A stretch of DNA of 64,000 nucleotides from Paraburkholderia tropica. Its GTDB lineage: Bacteria > Pseudomonadota > Gammaproteobacteria > Burkholderiales > Burkholderiaceae. Both the position numbers and the translations under genes were made by a program. Position 1 is the stretch's first letter. Each line of letters opens with the position of its first letter. The stretch is taken from contig NZ_FNZM01000009.1 of NCBI RefSeq assembly GCF_900109265.1, positions 298,170-362,169 on the forward strand, written 5' to 3'. This document shows positions 43,010-51,373 of this stretch, in pieces. The notes beneath the pieces are model-generated. The model was not told where the DNA came from. It was given only the letters and a program-made list of their open reading frames with translations, and did not search any database.

Positions 43010-43963
43010 TTACCAGGCGACCGTTTCGGCCCGCCCGCCCCGAATCACTTCCAGCCCGCCCTGTGCGCCCCCGTTGCCGCTGCTCGCGCGATGAACCACC
43101 GGCACAGCCGGACGCGGCGCTTGCGCACCCGCAAGCTGATCGAGCGCGACCCCCGCGGCCGCGCGCGTCGAGTTGTCCGGCGTGCCGTGCGCGACGACGC
43201 GCAAGACACCCTGCTGCGGCCCGAACGCGGACGGGTCCATCTGATCGTCGTCCGTGGGGTTGCGCAGCGCGAGAATCAACTGGCCCTGGCTCTGCGCGAG
43301 CGCGAGGTCGTTCACTTCGGTCAGCGGCACGGCGAGCACCGCCGTGCGCGGCGTCGTGCTCTGCGTGCCGAAGCCGCTGGTACGTTGCGCGTTGCTGTTC
43401 GCCGCTTCGGCAGGATTTCCGAATACCAGCACGCGCGCCTTCGAGATCAGCAGGCGCGCCTGCGTGCGGGAGATTTCCGCGTTGCCGGTGCCGACGGTGC
43501 CACCGGCCGCGCCGTCGCGGCGCAGCGTGAAGAACACGTCGACGTAATTGCCCGCGTGGAGCTGGTTGCCCACGGCGTTGTTTTCGTCGATGCGCACCGC
43601 CACCGCGCGCTCGCCCGGCGCAAGAGACGAAGCCAGGCTCGACGACAGTTGCGTGTCGAGCACGGGCGTGTCGGCGGCGATATCCGCGAGCGGCACGCGG
43701 CCCGCGATCAGTTGAACGTCGCTCACGGAACCGGCCGGCTGCGTACGCAGCGGCTGCACGCGCAGCGCGTCGGCGGGGATCGGCTGGCCCGCGGGCAGCG
43801 TGCGCGCGGCGACGACCACGGGCGTCAGCGGCTGCGTCACCGCCACGGCCGGTTGCGCGACGGGTGCAGGCGGCGCGTGGCGCGCGAGCATGAACGCGAA
43901 AATGCCGAGCAGGAGCGCGGCGGCGATCAGCACGCCCGCGGCGATTTTGGTCAGATTGGCCAT
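43010..43963 (-). CDS. cpaB: Flp pilus assembly protein CpaB/RcpC
   Basis: 317 residues: one N-terminal membrane helix (IAAGVLIAAALLLGIFAFML), an SAF domain (AARTLPAGQPIPADALRVQP and following) and a C-terminal RcpC-type domain (RLLISKARVLVFGN). The protein supports the periplasmic part of the Tad apparatus and may bind peptidoglycan. The start at 43963 is chosen for the signal-anchor; readings from 44005 add nothing. Confidence 0.93.
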   Translation of the reverse strand: MANLTKIAAGVLIAAALLLGIFAFMLARHAPPAPVAQPAVAVTQPLTPVVVAARTLPAGQPIPADALRVQPLRTQPAGSVSDVQLIAGRVPLADIAADTPVLDTQLSSSLASSLAPGERAVAVRIDENNAVGNQLHAGNYVDVFFTLRRDGAAGGTVGTGNAEISRTQARLLISKARVLVFGNPAEAANSNAQRTSGFGTQSTTPRTAVLAVPLTEVNDLALAQSQGQLILALRNPTDDDQMDPSAFGPQQGVLRVVAHGTPDNSTRAAAGVALDQLAGAQAPRPAVPVVHRASSGNGGAQGGLEVIRGGRAETVAW

Positions 43964-44042
43964 GTGCGGCTGCCTTGATTGCGATTGAACGGCGCGGCGG
44001 CGCATGCGCGCGCGACGTGATGGCGGATCGAATGGAATGGGC

Positions 44043-44540
44043 TCATAGCAGATTCACCGGATCGATCTGCACCGTGGCGCGGCCCGCGAGCACGGTGGGC
44101 TGCCACGCGCCGAGCATGGGCAGCGTGGGCACGAGCGGCTTCGTGCTCCACGGATAGCTGAGCGTGACCTGGATGCAGTCCATCGCCGTGTTGTTCGTGC
44201 ATCCGCTCGGCTGGGCGCTCACGACCGTCGTGCAGGTGGGCGCGGTGGCGAGCCACGTCACGCCTTGCAGCGCACGTGCACAAGCGGCCTGCGCGCGGCC
44301 GCTCAAAGCCGACCCGGTGTCCTGTGCGTTCACGTAGACGAGCGCGGCGCGCGCACCGTCCGCCGACGCCGCGGTCAGGCTGTGCTGCACGAGAAAGATC
44401 ATGCAGAACGTGACGATGGCGTAGAGCACCAGAAAGAACAGCGGAAACGCGATCGCGAATTCGACGGCGGCGGCGCCGCGCTGTTTCGATCGCGCTGGTC
44501 GTTCCGCATCGCATGACAAATTCATTGCGCGCGCAATCAT
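44043..44540 (-). CDS. tadE: TadE-type minor pseudopilin
   Basis: 165 residues. KQRGAAAVEFAIAFPLFFLV is the TadE signature: cleavage after Gly22 would leave Glu at +5 and Phe at +6, the features recognised by the prepilin peptidase encoded just upstream. A cysteine-containing periplasmic domain follows. Its ATG overlaps the prepilin peptidase stop as ATGA, with GGGAG before it. It is a probable minor pilin that helps initiate Flp assembly. Confidence 0.9.
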   Translation of the reverse strand: MIARAMNLSCDAERPARSKQRGAAAVEFAIAFPLFFLVLYAIVTFCMIFLVQHSLTAASADGARAALVYVNAQDTGSALSGRAQAACARALQGVTWLATAPTCTTVVSAQPSGCTNNTAMDCIQVTLSYPWSTKPLVPTLPMLGAWQPTVLAGRATVQIDPVNLL

Positions 44541-45037
44541 TGCAACGCTCCCGGCATCCACTGCAATGCGAGCCACGCGAGCGCGGGCACGGCCAGGCAG
44601 GTGGCGTACGGCGTGCCGCGCCGCGCGCCGACACTGACGATCTGCACACGCCGCGACGCCGCCGCTTGCGAGCGTGCACGCATCGCGAGAATCGCGAGCG
44701 CATGCACGAATGCAATAAGACTTGCGGCCACCCAGAGCCAGAGCAAGGGCTGCAATCCGCACCATGCACCGAGCGTGGCGAATACCTTGACGTCGGCGCC
44801 GCCCATCACGCCGAGCACGAAGAACGGCATGAGCGCGGCGAGCCCGATCGCGGCGGCGATCAATGCGCGGCCAACGCCGAGTTGCGCCGGTCCCGCGTGC
44901 CAGCACGCAGCAACGAGCGCGGCGACGAGGCCGGCGATCACGAGCGCATTCGGCACGCGGCGCGAACGCAGATCGCAAATGGCGACCGCGAGCGCCCAGG
45001 CGGCGAATACGCAGCTGGGAATGATGGATGCATTCAT
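44537..45037 (-). CDS. cpaA: Prepilin peptidase CpaA/TadV
   Basis: A 166-residue aspartic protease of the A24 family that cleaves Flp and TadE/F-type prepilins. The catalytic aspartates are Asp22 (AICDLRSRRVPN) and Asp82 in GGADVK. It has about five membrane helices and lacks the N-terminal methylase domain of PilD, as usual for TadV. It follows flp by ~120 bp and precedes tadE. Confidence 0.93.
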   Translation of the reverse strand: MNASIIPSCVFAAWALAVAICDLRSRRVPNALVIAGLVAALVAACWHAGPAQLGVGRALIAAAIGLAALMPFFVLGVMGGADVKVFATLGAWCGLQPLLWLWVAASLIAFVHALAILAMRARSQAAASRRVQIVSVGARRGTPYATCLAVPALAWLALQWMPGALQ

Positions 45038-45119
45038 CGCGAGTCGACGTGCAGACGCCTCACGCGAACCGGCTAGCCAGCGCGTGAAAAGTCACTGCTA
45101 CGTTTAGCTGAATGATCGG

Positions 45120-45144
45120 GCGTGGCAGCACGAAGCCGCCACGC
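45120..45144 (-). other. Stem-loop between flp and cpaA
   Basis: GCGTGGC/GCCACGC, 7 bp, with an 11-nt loop and no T-run, 15 bp downstream of the flp stop. It may cap or partly terminate the abundant pilin transcript so that downstream genes are made at lower level. Confidence 0.35.
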
Positions 45145-45158
45145 AGCGATGCGCCGCG

Positions 45159-45344
45159 TCAGGTTCCTGCCGGAACCGCAGCCGTCAGTTGAGTCGTGAC
45201 GTAGGTGAATACGGCCTTCAGCTCGGTGCCCAACCCCTGAGCGCTCGCCGCAATCACCACGGCGATGAGCCCTGCGATGAGCCCATATTCCAGCGCCGTC
45301 ACCCCGTCTTCTGCTTTAGCAAAAAGCTTTACCAGCTTGTTCAT
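45159..45344 (-). CDS. flp: Flp-type major pilin
   Basis: 61 residues. Short basic leader MNKLVKLFAKAEDG, then VTALEYGLIAGLIAVVIAAS: cleavage after Gly14 gives Glu at +5 and Tyr at +6, the Flp pilin signature. The hydrophobic helix forms the pilus core and a short polar tail is exposed. GAGGG precedes the ATG. It is the first gene of the Tad locus, opening leftward from the 741-bp intergenic region. It is the sole Flp gene seen. Confidence 0.95.
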   Translation of the reverse strand: MNKLVKLFAKAEDGVTALEYGLIAGLIAVVIAASAQGLGTELKAVFTYVTTQLTAAVPAGT

Positions 45345-45848
45345 TTCGGCCCTCTCTCTCTTCTTCGCGCTCTCACGCGATGCTGCACCGGCTCTCTCAG
45401 CGAATAGGTTTGAATGATGCGCCGTTGCAACTGGTCCACGGACTGCCATGTCAGTCCGCCAACATTGCGGCCGAATCGTAAGCATTCCCCTCTAAATGCA
45501 ATGCCCCGTTCAGCTCTGCTAGTAACGTGTTTTATTTATGGATGCGCTTTTTATAGCTTAACCGCGAACGTTACGCAATCGCCCGTTACATCGTTGTCGC
45601 CACGTAACATCATTATCGGCATGCCGCATTTTTTTATTCACTCAGGGCAAACCATAACGTGCCATGGCGTGCCATCGCGTGACGTTACGCGCGAACTGAT
45701 CAGGACTCGAAACACTTTTTCATGCGCGGCTTTTGATTGATGCGCGGCGGATTAACTGCGGTTTCGAGTGCTTCGTCGAATCGAAAATATGCAAAGCGAT
45801 TAGCACTTCGTCACGTTACCCCGGGCGTTCGTAACATCGCCCGCGTTC

Positions 45849-45865
45849 CGTTACGTGACGTAACG
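45849..45865. promoter_or_regulatory. 17-bp palindrome, probable activator site
   Basis: CGTTACGTGACGTAACG: two perfect 8-bp inverted arms around a central G. It is centred ~170 bp upstream of the start predicted from the sigma-54 promoter at 46001, a normal enhancer distance. Confidence 0.75.
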
Positions 45866-46000
45866 CGCGGCGCACGGTAACGCGCATGTTCGCGCGCGCC
45901 GATTCCTGCGAAGAAAGCTTCGCGCAAAGCCCCATGCCGTCTTGATCAGACGATACCCACGCCCGCCTCGCGACGGCTTTTCTCGCGGGCTCTTTCGCAT

Positions 46001-46016
46001 TGGCATAGCTGTTGCA
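46001..46016 (+). promoter_or_regulatory. Sigma-54 (-24/-12) promoter
   Basis: TGGCAT-AGCTG-TTGCA, preceded by T. The GG at 46002-46003 and GC at 46014-46015 are exactly 10 nt apart, matching TGGCAC-N5-TTGCA in all but one base. A start near 46027 leaves a ~60-nt leader before the ATG at 46086. Confidence 0.85.
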
Positions 46017-46085
46017 GTGTATGTCCCGCAGCACGACAAAACACACACACAGCAAGACACACCATACGAGAGACGAGGGCACACC

Positions 46086-47651
46086 ATGAAGAACCACCAC
46101 ATCGCGAACGCGGCACGCCTGACTGCCATTGCCGCCACCATCGCCACCCTGCTTTCCCTGACCGCCTGCGGCGGTTCGGGCACGCTCAGCAGCGGCACCG
46201 GCAGCGGCGGCTCGCTGCAAACCAGCGGCGGCACGAGCGGCACCAGCGGCAGCTCGGGCAGCGGCGACACCGGCACGGGCAGCGGCAGCGGTAGCGGCAC
46301 GACCACCACGTCGAGCGACAGCAATTCGGGGAGCGGCACGGGAACGGGCACCGGCGGCACGTCGACCGCCGGTGGCGGCAGCGGCAGCGGCGACGGCAAC
46401 ACCAGCAGCGGCGGCACCACCGGGACGGGCAGCGGCAGCACGGCCGTCGCGGCGAACGCGGTCGGCCAGGTCGCGAACGTTTCGGGCACGGTCGTCAGCG
46501 ACCTGGGCTCGACGGTGTCGGGCGTCGGCAGCACGATCGCCTCGCAGTCGCTGCCAGGTGTGAGCACCGCCACCACGACGGCGGCAGGCGGCGTGGTCGA
46601 GAATCTCGGCGCGGCAGTCTCGGCGCTCGGCAGCGGCGTGTCGAACGGTCTCGGCGCGCTTGGTTCGAGCACCAACACCAATCCGGTCGGCACGACGGTC
46701 GCCAGCACGGGCGGCGTCGTCAGCGATGCAGGCAAGGCCGTCACGAGCGCCGGCCAACTCGTCACGAGCCTCGGCAGCGGTCCGCTCGCCCCGCTCGCCG
46801 CCGTCACCACGCCGCTCGGCGGCGCGGTCAGCACGCTCGGCACGGCCGTCACCGGCGCGGGCAACACGCTCACGACCGCGCTGTCGACCGGCCCGGTCCA
46901 GCAAGTCACGCAGCAACTCAGCACGGCCATCACGCCGATTACCTCGGTGCTCGCCTCCACCACGCAGACGGTCGGCACGGCGACCGGCCTCGGCGCCCCG
47001 GTCGCGGGCCTGCTGCAAACGCTCGGCGGCGGCCTCGAAAAAGGCGGCGCGCTGGTCGCCTCGACGGGAGCCGGCAATCCGGTCACCACGGGCGTGGGCA
47101 ATCTCGTCTCCGATACGGGCAAGACCGTCGCCACCGCCGGCAATCTGCTGACGGGCAGCACCTCGGGCAACAGCAGCAATCCGCTCGCGCCGGTCACGAG
47201 CCTGCTTGGCGGTCTGACGGGCGGCACGACCGGTTCGGGCGGCGCCAACGCGGGCCTCGGCATCGGCGCGGGTCTCGGCATCACCGGCAGCTCGAGCGGC
47301 AACCCGCTCGCCCCGGTGACGACGGCGCTCACCACGGTCACCTCGACGCTGACCTCGGCCACCGGCGGCACCAGCAGCCCGCTCGCACCGGTCACGGGTC
47401 TCGTCGCGGGCGTCGTCAACACCGTCGCCGGCACGCTGAACACCGCCGCCACCACCACGACCAGCGTCGTGGCGAGCGCGGGCGTGGGTGCGGGCGTCAA
47501 GACGTCGAGCAGCTCCAGCAGCACGGCCAGCAGCACGCCGGGCCTCTCGCTGGCCTCGCTCACGGGTGGCAGCACCAGCAGCAGCGGCACGACCGGCCCG
47601 CTTTCCGGCCTCACGTCGCTCGTCGGCGGTCTGCTCGGCGCGAAGAAGTGA
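46086..47651 (+). CDS. Gly/Ser/Thr-rich repetitive lipoprotein A
   Basis: 521 residues. A signal sequence ends in the lipobox LTAC (Cys28), followed by ~85 residues of almost pure Gly/Ser/Thr and then a repetitive Ala/Val/Leu/Gly/Thr region without aromatic residues. PLAPVT-type motifs recur (GPLAPLAAVTTP, NPLAPVTSLLGG, NPLAPVTTALTT, SPLAPVTGLVAG). Automated annotation often calls such proteins 'collagen-like', but no Gly-X-Y triplet array is present. It is clearly paralogous to the next gene (both contain STAITPI and TTGLG/ATGLG blocks). It is transcribed from the sigma-54 promoter. A surface-exposed or matrix role is inferred. Confidence 0.85.
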   Translation: MKNHHIANAARLTAIAATIATLLSLTACGGSGTLSSGTGSGGSLQTSGGTSGTSGSSGSGDTGTGSGSGSGTTTTSSDSNSGSGTGTGTGGTSTAGGGSGSGDGNTSSGGTTGTGSGSTAVAANAVGQVANVSGTVVSDLGSTVSGVGSTIASQSLPGVSTATTTAAGGVVENLGAAVSALGSGVSNGLGALGSSTNTNPVGTTVASTGGVVSDAGKAVTSAGQLVTSLGSGPLAPLAAVTTPLGGAVSTLGTAVTGAGNTLTTALSTGPVQQVTQQLSTAITPITSVLASTTQTVGTATGLGAPVAGLLQTLGGGLEKGGALVASTGAGNPVTTGVGNLVSDTGKTVATAGNLLTGSTSGNSSNPLAPVTSLLGGLTGGTTGSGGANAGLGIGAGLGITGSSSGNPLAPVTTALTTVTSTLTSATGGTSSPLAPVTGLVAGVVNTVAGTLNTAATTTTSVVASAGVGAGVKTSSSSSSTASSTPGLSLASLTGGSTSSSGTTGPLSGLTSLVGGLLGAKK

Positions 47652-47676
47652 GCGCCTGAGAACCCGTCCGCCAATC

Positions 47677-47707
47677 GGCTAACCCCGGCTAACCCTGTGG
47701 CTAATCC
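47677..47707 (+). repeat. Short GGCTAAYCC direct repeats
   Basis: GGCTAACCC at 47677 and 47687 and GGCTAATCC at 47699, between the two lipoprotein genes. They could be a local regulator site or duplication scar. Confidence 0.4.
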
Positions 47708-47777
47708 TATTTCGCAGCATCCGAATGATCGCTCCGATAGCCCGTTTCAGCGCCTGATGAAACAAGGAGACAGCGCT

Positions 47778-49232
47778 ATGTCCAGCTTTTCCCTCGCGAT
47801 TTCGCACGACCGCTCCGCGACGTTGATGCGCGGCCTGCGTCTCACCGCCCTCGCCGCCGCGAGCGTGATCGCCCTGAGCCTCGCCGCGTGTGGCGGCAGC
47901 AGCTACACGCCGCCTTCGGCATCGAGCGGCACGGGCGGTTCGACCGGCACCACCGGCTCGACGGGCGGCACCGGCTCGACCGGCACCGGCGGTTCCGGCA
48001 CCGACACCAACACGGGCGGCGGCACGACCACGACGACGGGCACGAGCGGCGTGGTCAGCACGGTCGCCAAGACCGCCAGCGATCTCGGCACCGCGATCGG
48101 CTCGACCACCCTGCCCGGCGGCACCAGTTCGGACGTCACGAAGGGACTCGGCAACGCGGTGTCGAGCACCGGCACCGTGGCGAGCGCACTCGCCGACGCC
48201 GTCTCCAACGGCCTCGGCCAGACCGGCTCGACGGCCAATCCGGTCGGCACCACGGTCGCCGGTCTCGGCAACGTCGTGAGCGCGACGAGCGGCGTGGTCC
48301 AGGGCGTCGCCACCACGGTCAACGGTCTCGGCAGCGGCCCGCTCGCTCCGCTGGCGCCGGTCACCACGCCGGTGGCCACGGTGCTCGATACGACCGCGAA
48401 CGCGGTCAACGCGGGCGGCAAGATGCTCGGCAACGCGCTCTCGTCCGCGCCGGTTCAGCAGATCACGCAGCCGCTCAGCACGGCCATCACGCCGATCGTC
48501 ACCGAAGCCGGCGTAGTCACGCAGCAGGTCGGCACCACGACGGGTCTGGGCGTGCCGGTCTCCGGGCTGCTCGCCAAGGTCGGCGGCGCGCTCGATACGG
48601 CTGGCAGCAAGATTTCGTCGACGGCGGGCGGCACCTCCACCACCGCCGCGCTCAGCGCGCTCGGGCCGCTCGCGCCGGTGGGCGCGGACGTCGGCACGCT
48701 GGTGTCGGCGCTCGGCAACACGGTCACCAACGCAGGCGGCCTCGTGAATCCCAACGGTCCGAACGGTGCCGCGCCGATTCCCGGCCTGATCACGAGCCTC
48801 GTCGGCGGCAGCACGGCGCTCGTCGCCAGCGGGCCGCCGACCGGCGCCGCCGCGCAAGGTCTGCTCGGCCCGCTCAACGCGGCGATCGCGAGCCTCGGCC
48901 TCGGCAGCTCGCCGCTCTCCAGCGTCACGAGCCTGACCGGCACCGCCGGCGGCACGAGCGCCGTCACCGGCGCGCTCGGCAACGTGCCGATCGTCGGCAG
49001 CCTGCTCACGGGCGTGGTGTCGACGGCGGCGGGCGCTGCCGGCTCGACGACTTCGGGCAGCGGCACCAGCAGCAGCGGCGCGACCACGCTGCTCCAGCCG
49101 GTGACGGTGATCGTCGGCACGGTCACGGGCGCGCTGGGCGCCACGACCGGCAGCACGAGTTCGACAAGCAGTTCTGGCAGCACGAGTACATCGGGGGGAC
49201 TACTGAGCGGCTTGCTGCATAAGCTGCCGTAG
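47778..49232 (+). CDS. Gly/Ser/Thr-rich repetitive lipoprotein B
   Basis: 484 residues, a paralogue of lipoprotein A. The signal sequence ends in lipobox SLAAC (Cys38), followed by a shorter Gly/Ser/Thr tract and a low-complexity helical region with GPLAPLAPVTTPVATVL, LSTAITPIVTEAGVVTQQVG and TTTGLGVPVSGLLAKVGGAL, each aligning with a block in A. The start at 47778 has AAGGAGA 8 nt upstream. The 126-bp gap after A has no sigma-54 promoter, so it is probably co-transcribed with A. Its function is unknown; a cell-surface structural protein is likely. Confidence 0.82.
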   Translation: MSSFSLAISHDRSATLMRGLRLTALAAASVIALSLAACGGSSYTPPSASSGTGGSTGTTGSTGGTGSTGTGGSGTDTNTGGGTTTTTGTSGVVSTVAKTASDLGTAIGSTTLPGGTSSDVTKGLGNAVSSTGTVASALADAVSNGLGQTGSTANPVGTTVAGLGNVVSATSGVVQGVATTVNGLGSGPLAPLAPVTTPVATVLDTTANAVNAGGKMLGNALSSAPVQQITQPLSTAITPIVTEAGVVTQQVGTTTGLGVPVSGLLAKVGGALDTAGSKISSTAGGTSTTAALSALGPLAPVGADVGTLVSALGNTVTNAGGLVNPNGPNGAAPIPGLITSLVGGSTALVASGPPTGAAAQGLLGPLNAAIASLGLGSSPLSSVTSLTGTAGGTSAVTGALGNVPIVGSLLTGVVSTAAGAAGSTTSGSGTSSSGATTLLQPVTVIVGTVTGALGATTGSTSSTSSSGSTSTSGGLLSGLLHKLP

Positions 49233-49462
49233 CGCGCGCAACGATCATCGGGCAACATGAGCGACGCGTGACGCGGCCTCTGGAGAGGGAAAGCCGCGCG
49301 CGCGTTGCCGGACAAGAACGGCAAGGTAGTACGTAGTCCGCAGGAATAAACACAGGCAATCAGGGAGCCACAGACCGCCGAAAAGGCGGCACAAAGAGGC
49401 GGCGCGCACCGGAAGCTTCAGGGAAACCGGGCGCGCCGTCCGACAAGTCCGAGGGTAGTCCG

Positions 49463-51196
49463 ATGAAAGGCGCAGTCGCAGAATTGGCCGTGCTCGCAAC
49501 GTTGGGGGTGATGGCGAGCGCCGGCTTGACGGGGGTGGCAGTAGCACAGAACCGGCCGGCGTCGGGCGGCAATCCTCCTGCGGGCAACCCCGCCGGGGGC
49601 AATCCGCTCGACGCACTGCCGCAGATCAACGCGCCGCAGAAGGCGCCGAACGTGACCGTGCAGGTGCAGCAGCAGACGCCTCAGCTGCAGCAGTTGCTGG
49701 CCACGCATCTCACGCCGACCACCTTCAAGGTCGAAGGCGTGAAATCGATTCCATTCGACGAGGTCGCGCAACGTTTCGCGCCGCTCGCGAATCACGACAT
49801 CACGATCGGTCAGCTGATCGAGACGGCCAACGGCGTGACGAAGCTCTATCAGGATCGCGGCTACGCGCTCTCGTTCGCGTTCGTGCCTGCCCAGGATTTC
49901 GCGGGCGGCGTGGTGCGCATCACGGTCGTCGAAGGCTATGTGGGCACCGTGACGATCACCGGCAAGCCGGGCAAGCTCGAAGACAAGATGCGCGCGATCG
50001 CCGCGCATATCGTCGAGGACCGGCCGCTGCGCACGGCCACGTTCCAGCGCTATATCAACGTGCTCGGCCTGCTGCCCGGGCTCAAGGTGAAGGCCAACGT
50101 GCCGCCGCCCACGAGCACCGACGGCGCCACCACGCTCGAACTCGACGCCACGCAGAAGCCGTACGATATCAGCACCGGCATCGACTTCAATCATCCGGGC
50201 GTGCAGGGTCTGCTCACGCTGACCGAAAACGGTTTGACGCCGTTCGGCGAGCAGTTGAGCGTGTCCGCGCTGCTACCGAAGGGACGCGACAACGTCACCT
50301 ATCTGTCCGCGCACGCGGCCGTGCCGATCGCGAGCGACGGTCTGATGGCGAAGGTGGACGCCTCGCACTACCGCGGCAATCCCACCAACAATCCCGGCCT
50401 GCCCGGTTACGTGGAGCGCACGGTCATCAGCGACAAGATCACGGGCTCGCTCTCCTACCCGCTGCTGCTCAGCAACACGCGCAGCGTCGTGGGCACCGCG
50501 AGCGTGTATGCGGCGCACGACGAGGATCGCTACCACAACACCCTCAACGGCTTCCAGTACGACACGCATTCGCAGGTGCGCGTGCTGCAATTGCAGGCCG
50601 ATTACGCCGACGTCAAGACGGGCCAGGTGCGCAAGGCGAGCATCGCGGTCGCGAAGGGCTTCAACATTCTGGGCGCGTCCAAGGGCGCCGACACGAACAT
50701 TCCCGGCGTGGTGCTGCAAAACCCCGTGTCGCTGAATTTCGTGCGCACCACGGGCTCGTTCTCGCAGACCAACGACTGGCCGATGGGCTTCGGCACGTCG
50801 GTGGCAATCACGGGCCAGTACAGCCCGGTCACGCTGCCGACTTCGGAACAGATCTCGTTCGGCGCGCAGCGTTTCGCGGCAGGCTACGAGCCGGGCGAAG
50901 CGTCGGGCGATTCGGGCTGGGCCTTCCTGCTCGAACTGAATCATCCGTTCAAGATCGGCCAGGCGTGGCTGCAGACGATCACGCCGTATGTCTCGTTCGA
51001 CATGGCGCGCGTGTATCTGCATGCGGGTACGCCCGCGCCTTCCCGGCTGTCGTCGGCGTCGTTCGGTTTTCGTATTTCCGACGGCAAGTACTACAGCCTC
51101 GATCTGTCCGTCGCGAAAGCGCTCGCCGATGCGCCGGTCGAGAGTCCGTCGCGCAGCCCGCGCATCAACGCGACGTTCTCTTACCAGCTCAACTGA
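49463..51196 (+). CDS. TpsB/FhaC-type outer-membrane transporter (ShlB family)
   Basis: 577 residues: signal peptide (~1-29), a Pro/Gly/Asn-rich linker, one clear POTRA-type domain (~86-160; LYQDRGYALSFAFVPAQDFA), then a 16-stranded-barrel-like region ending in FSYQLN with a C-terminal Asn. The barrel loop 6 motif, usually (V/G)RGY/F, reads RFAAGYEPGEASGDSG (from 470): the conserved arginine before Gly-Tyr is alanine. Such proteins export large TpsA exoproteins, but none with a TPS domain is in the window. The two lipoproteins upstream or a distant TpsA may be its cargo. It is preceded by a 230-bp gap. Confidence 0.88.
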   Translation: MKGAVAELAVLATLGVMASAGLTGVAVAQNRPASGGNPPAGNPAGGNPLDALPQINAPQKAPNVTVQVQQQTPQLQQLLATHLTPTTFKVEGVKSIPFDEVAQRFAPLANHDITIGQLIETANGVTKLYQDRGYALSFAFVPAQDFAGGVVRITVVEGYVGTVTITGKPGKLEDKMRAIAAHIVEDRPLRTATFQRYINVLGLLPGLKVKANVPPPTSTDGATTLELDATQKPYDISTGIDFNHPGVQGLLTLTENGLTPFGEQLSVSALLPKGRDNVTYLSAHAAVPIASDGLMAKVDASHYRGNPTNNPGLPGYVERTVISDKITGSLSYPLLLSNTRSVVGTASVYAAHDEDRYHNTLNGFQYDTHSQVRVLQLQADYADVKTGQVRKASIAVAKGFNILGASKGADTNIPGVVLQNPVSLNFVRTTGSFSQTNDWPMGFGTSVAITGQYSPVTLPTSEQISFGAQRFAAGYEPGEASGDSGWAFLLELNHPFKIGQAWLQTITPYVSFDMARVYLHAGTPAPSRLSSASFGFRISDGKYYSLDLSVAKALADAPVESPSRSPRINATFSYQLN

Positions 51197-51373
51197 GTTG
51201 GCCGGCACGGCACGTGCGGCAATCCGCGTGCCGCGCGCGCCGCGCCGACTAGAGTTCCTACTCGCAAACGCGCGCGGCGCTTTCGCGTATCCTGCCCTGA
51301 CTGCATGAGCGCGCCATCGCGGCGCGCGCGTGCATGCGGTCGCACACACATAAACATCAGTGGAGGAAGACAC

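Larger units (their letters stand above)
45345..46085. promoter_or_regulatory. 741-bp divergent control region of the Tad and lipoprotein/TpsB loci
   Basis: There is no gene here. It holds ten GTTAC/GTAAC half-sites between 45522 and 45881 (starts at 45522, 45570, 45585, 45604, 45684, 45815, 45831, 45850, 45860 and 45877). Three form inverted pairs with spacings of 14, 11 and 5 bp. The first gene to the right has a sigma-54 promoter. The stretch ~45480-45760 is AT-richer than the genome. I found no sigma-54 promoter facing flp. Confidence 0.75.

Noticed and set aside
40292..43978. 1,228-codon open frame on the + strand
   Set aside because: It is antisense to tadZ, rcpA and cpaB, which are certain by motif. 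The His/Arg/Gln-rich composition marks it as a shadow.
45645..45664. Leftward TGGCAC...TTGCC as a sigma-54 promoter for flp
   Set aside because: GG and GC are 13 nt apart instead of the required 10, so it cannot bind sigma-54 properly.
45851..47674. 607-codon leftward open frame across lipoprotein A
   Set aside because: It is Pro/Val/Thr-rich because it is the complement of a Gly/Ser/Thr-repeat gene. It would start inside that gene and end in the regulatory region with no ribosome-binding site.
46086..49232. Collagen-like repeats in the two lipoproteins
   Set aside because: Gly is abundant but not at every third position, so no triple-helix array is supported.
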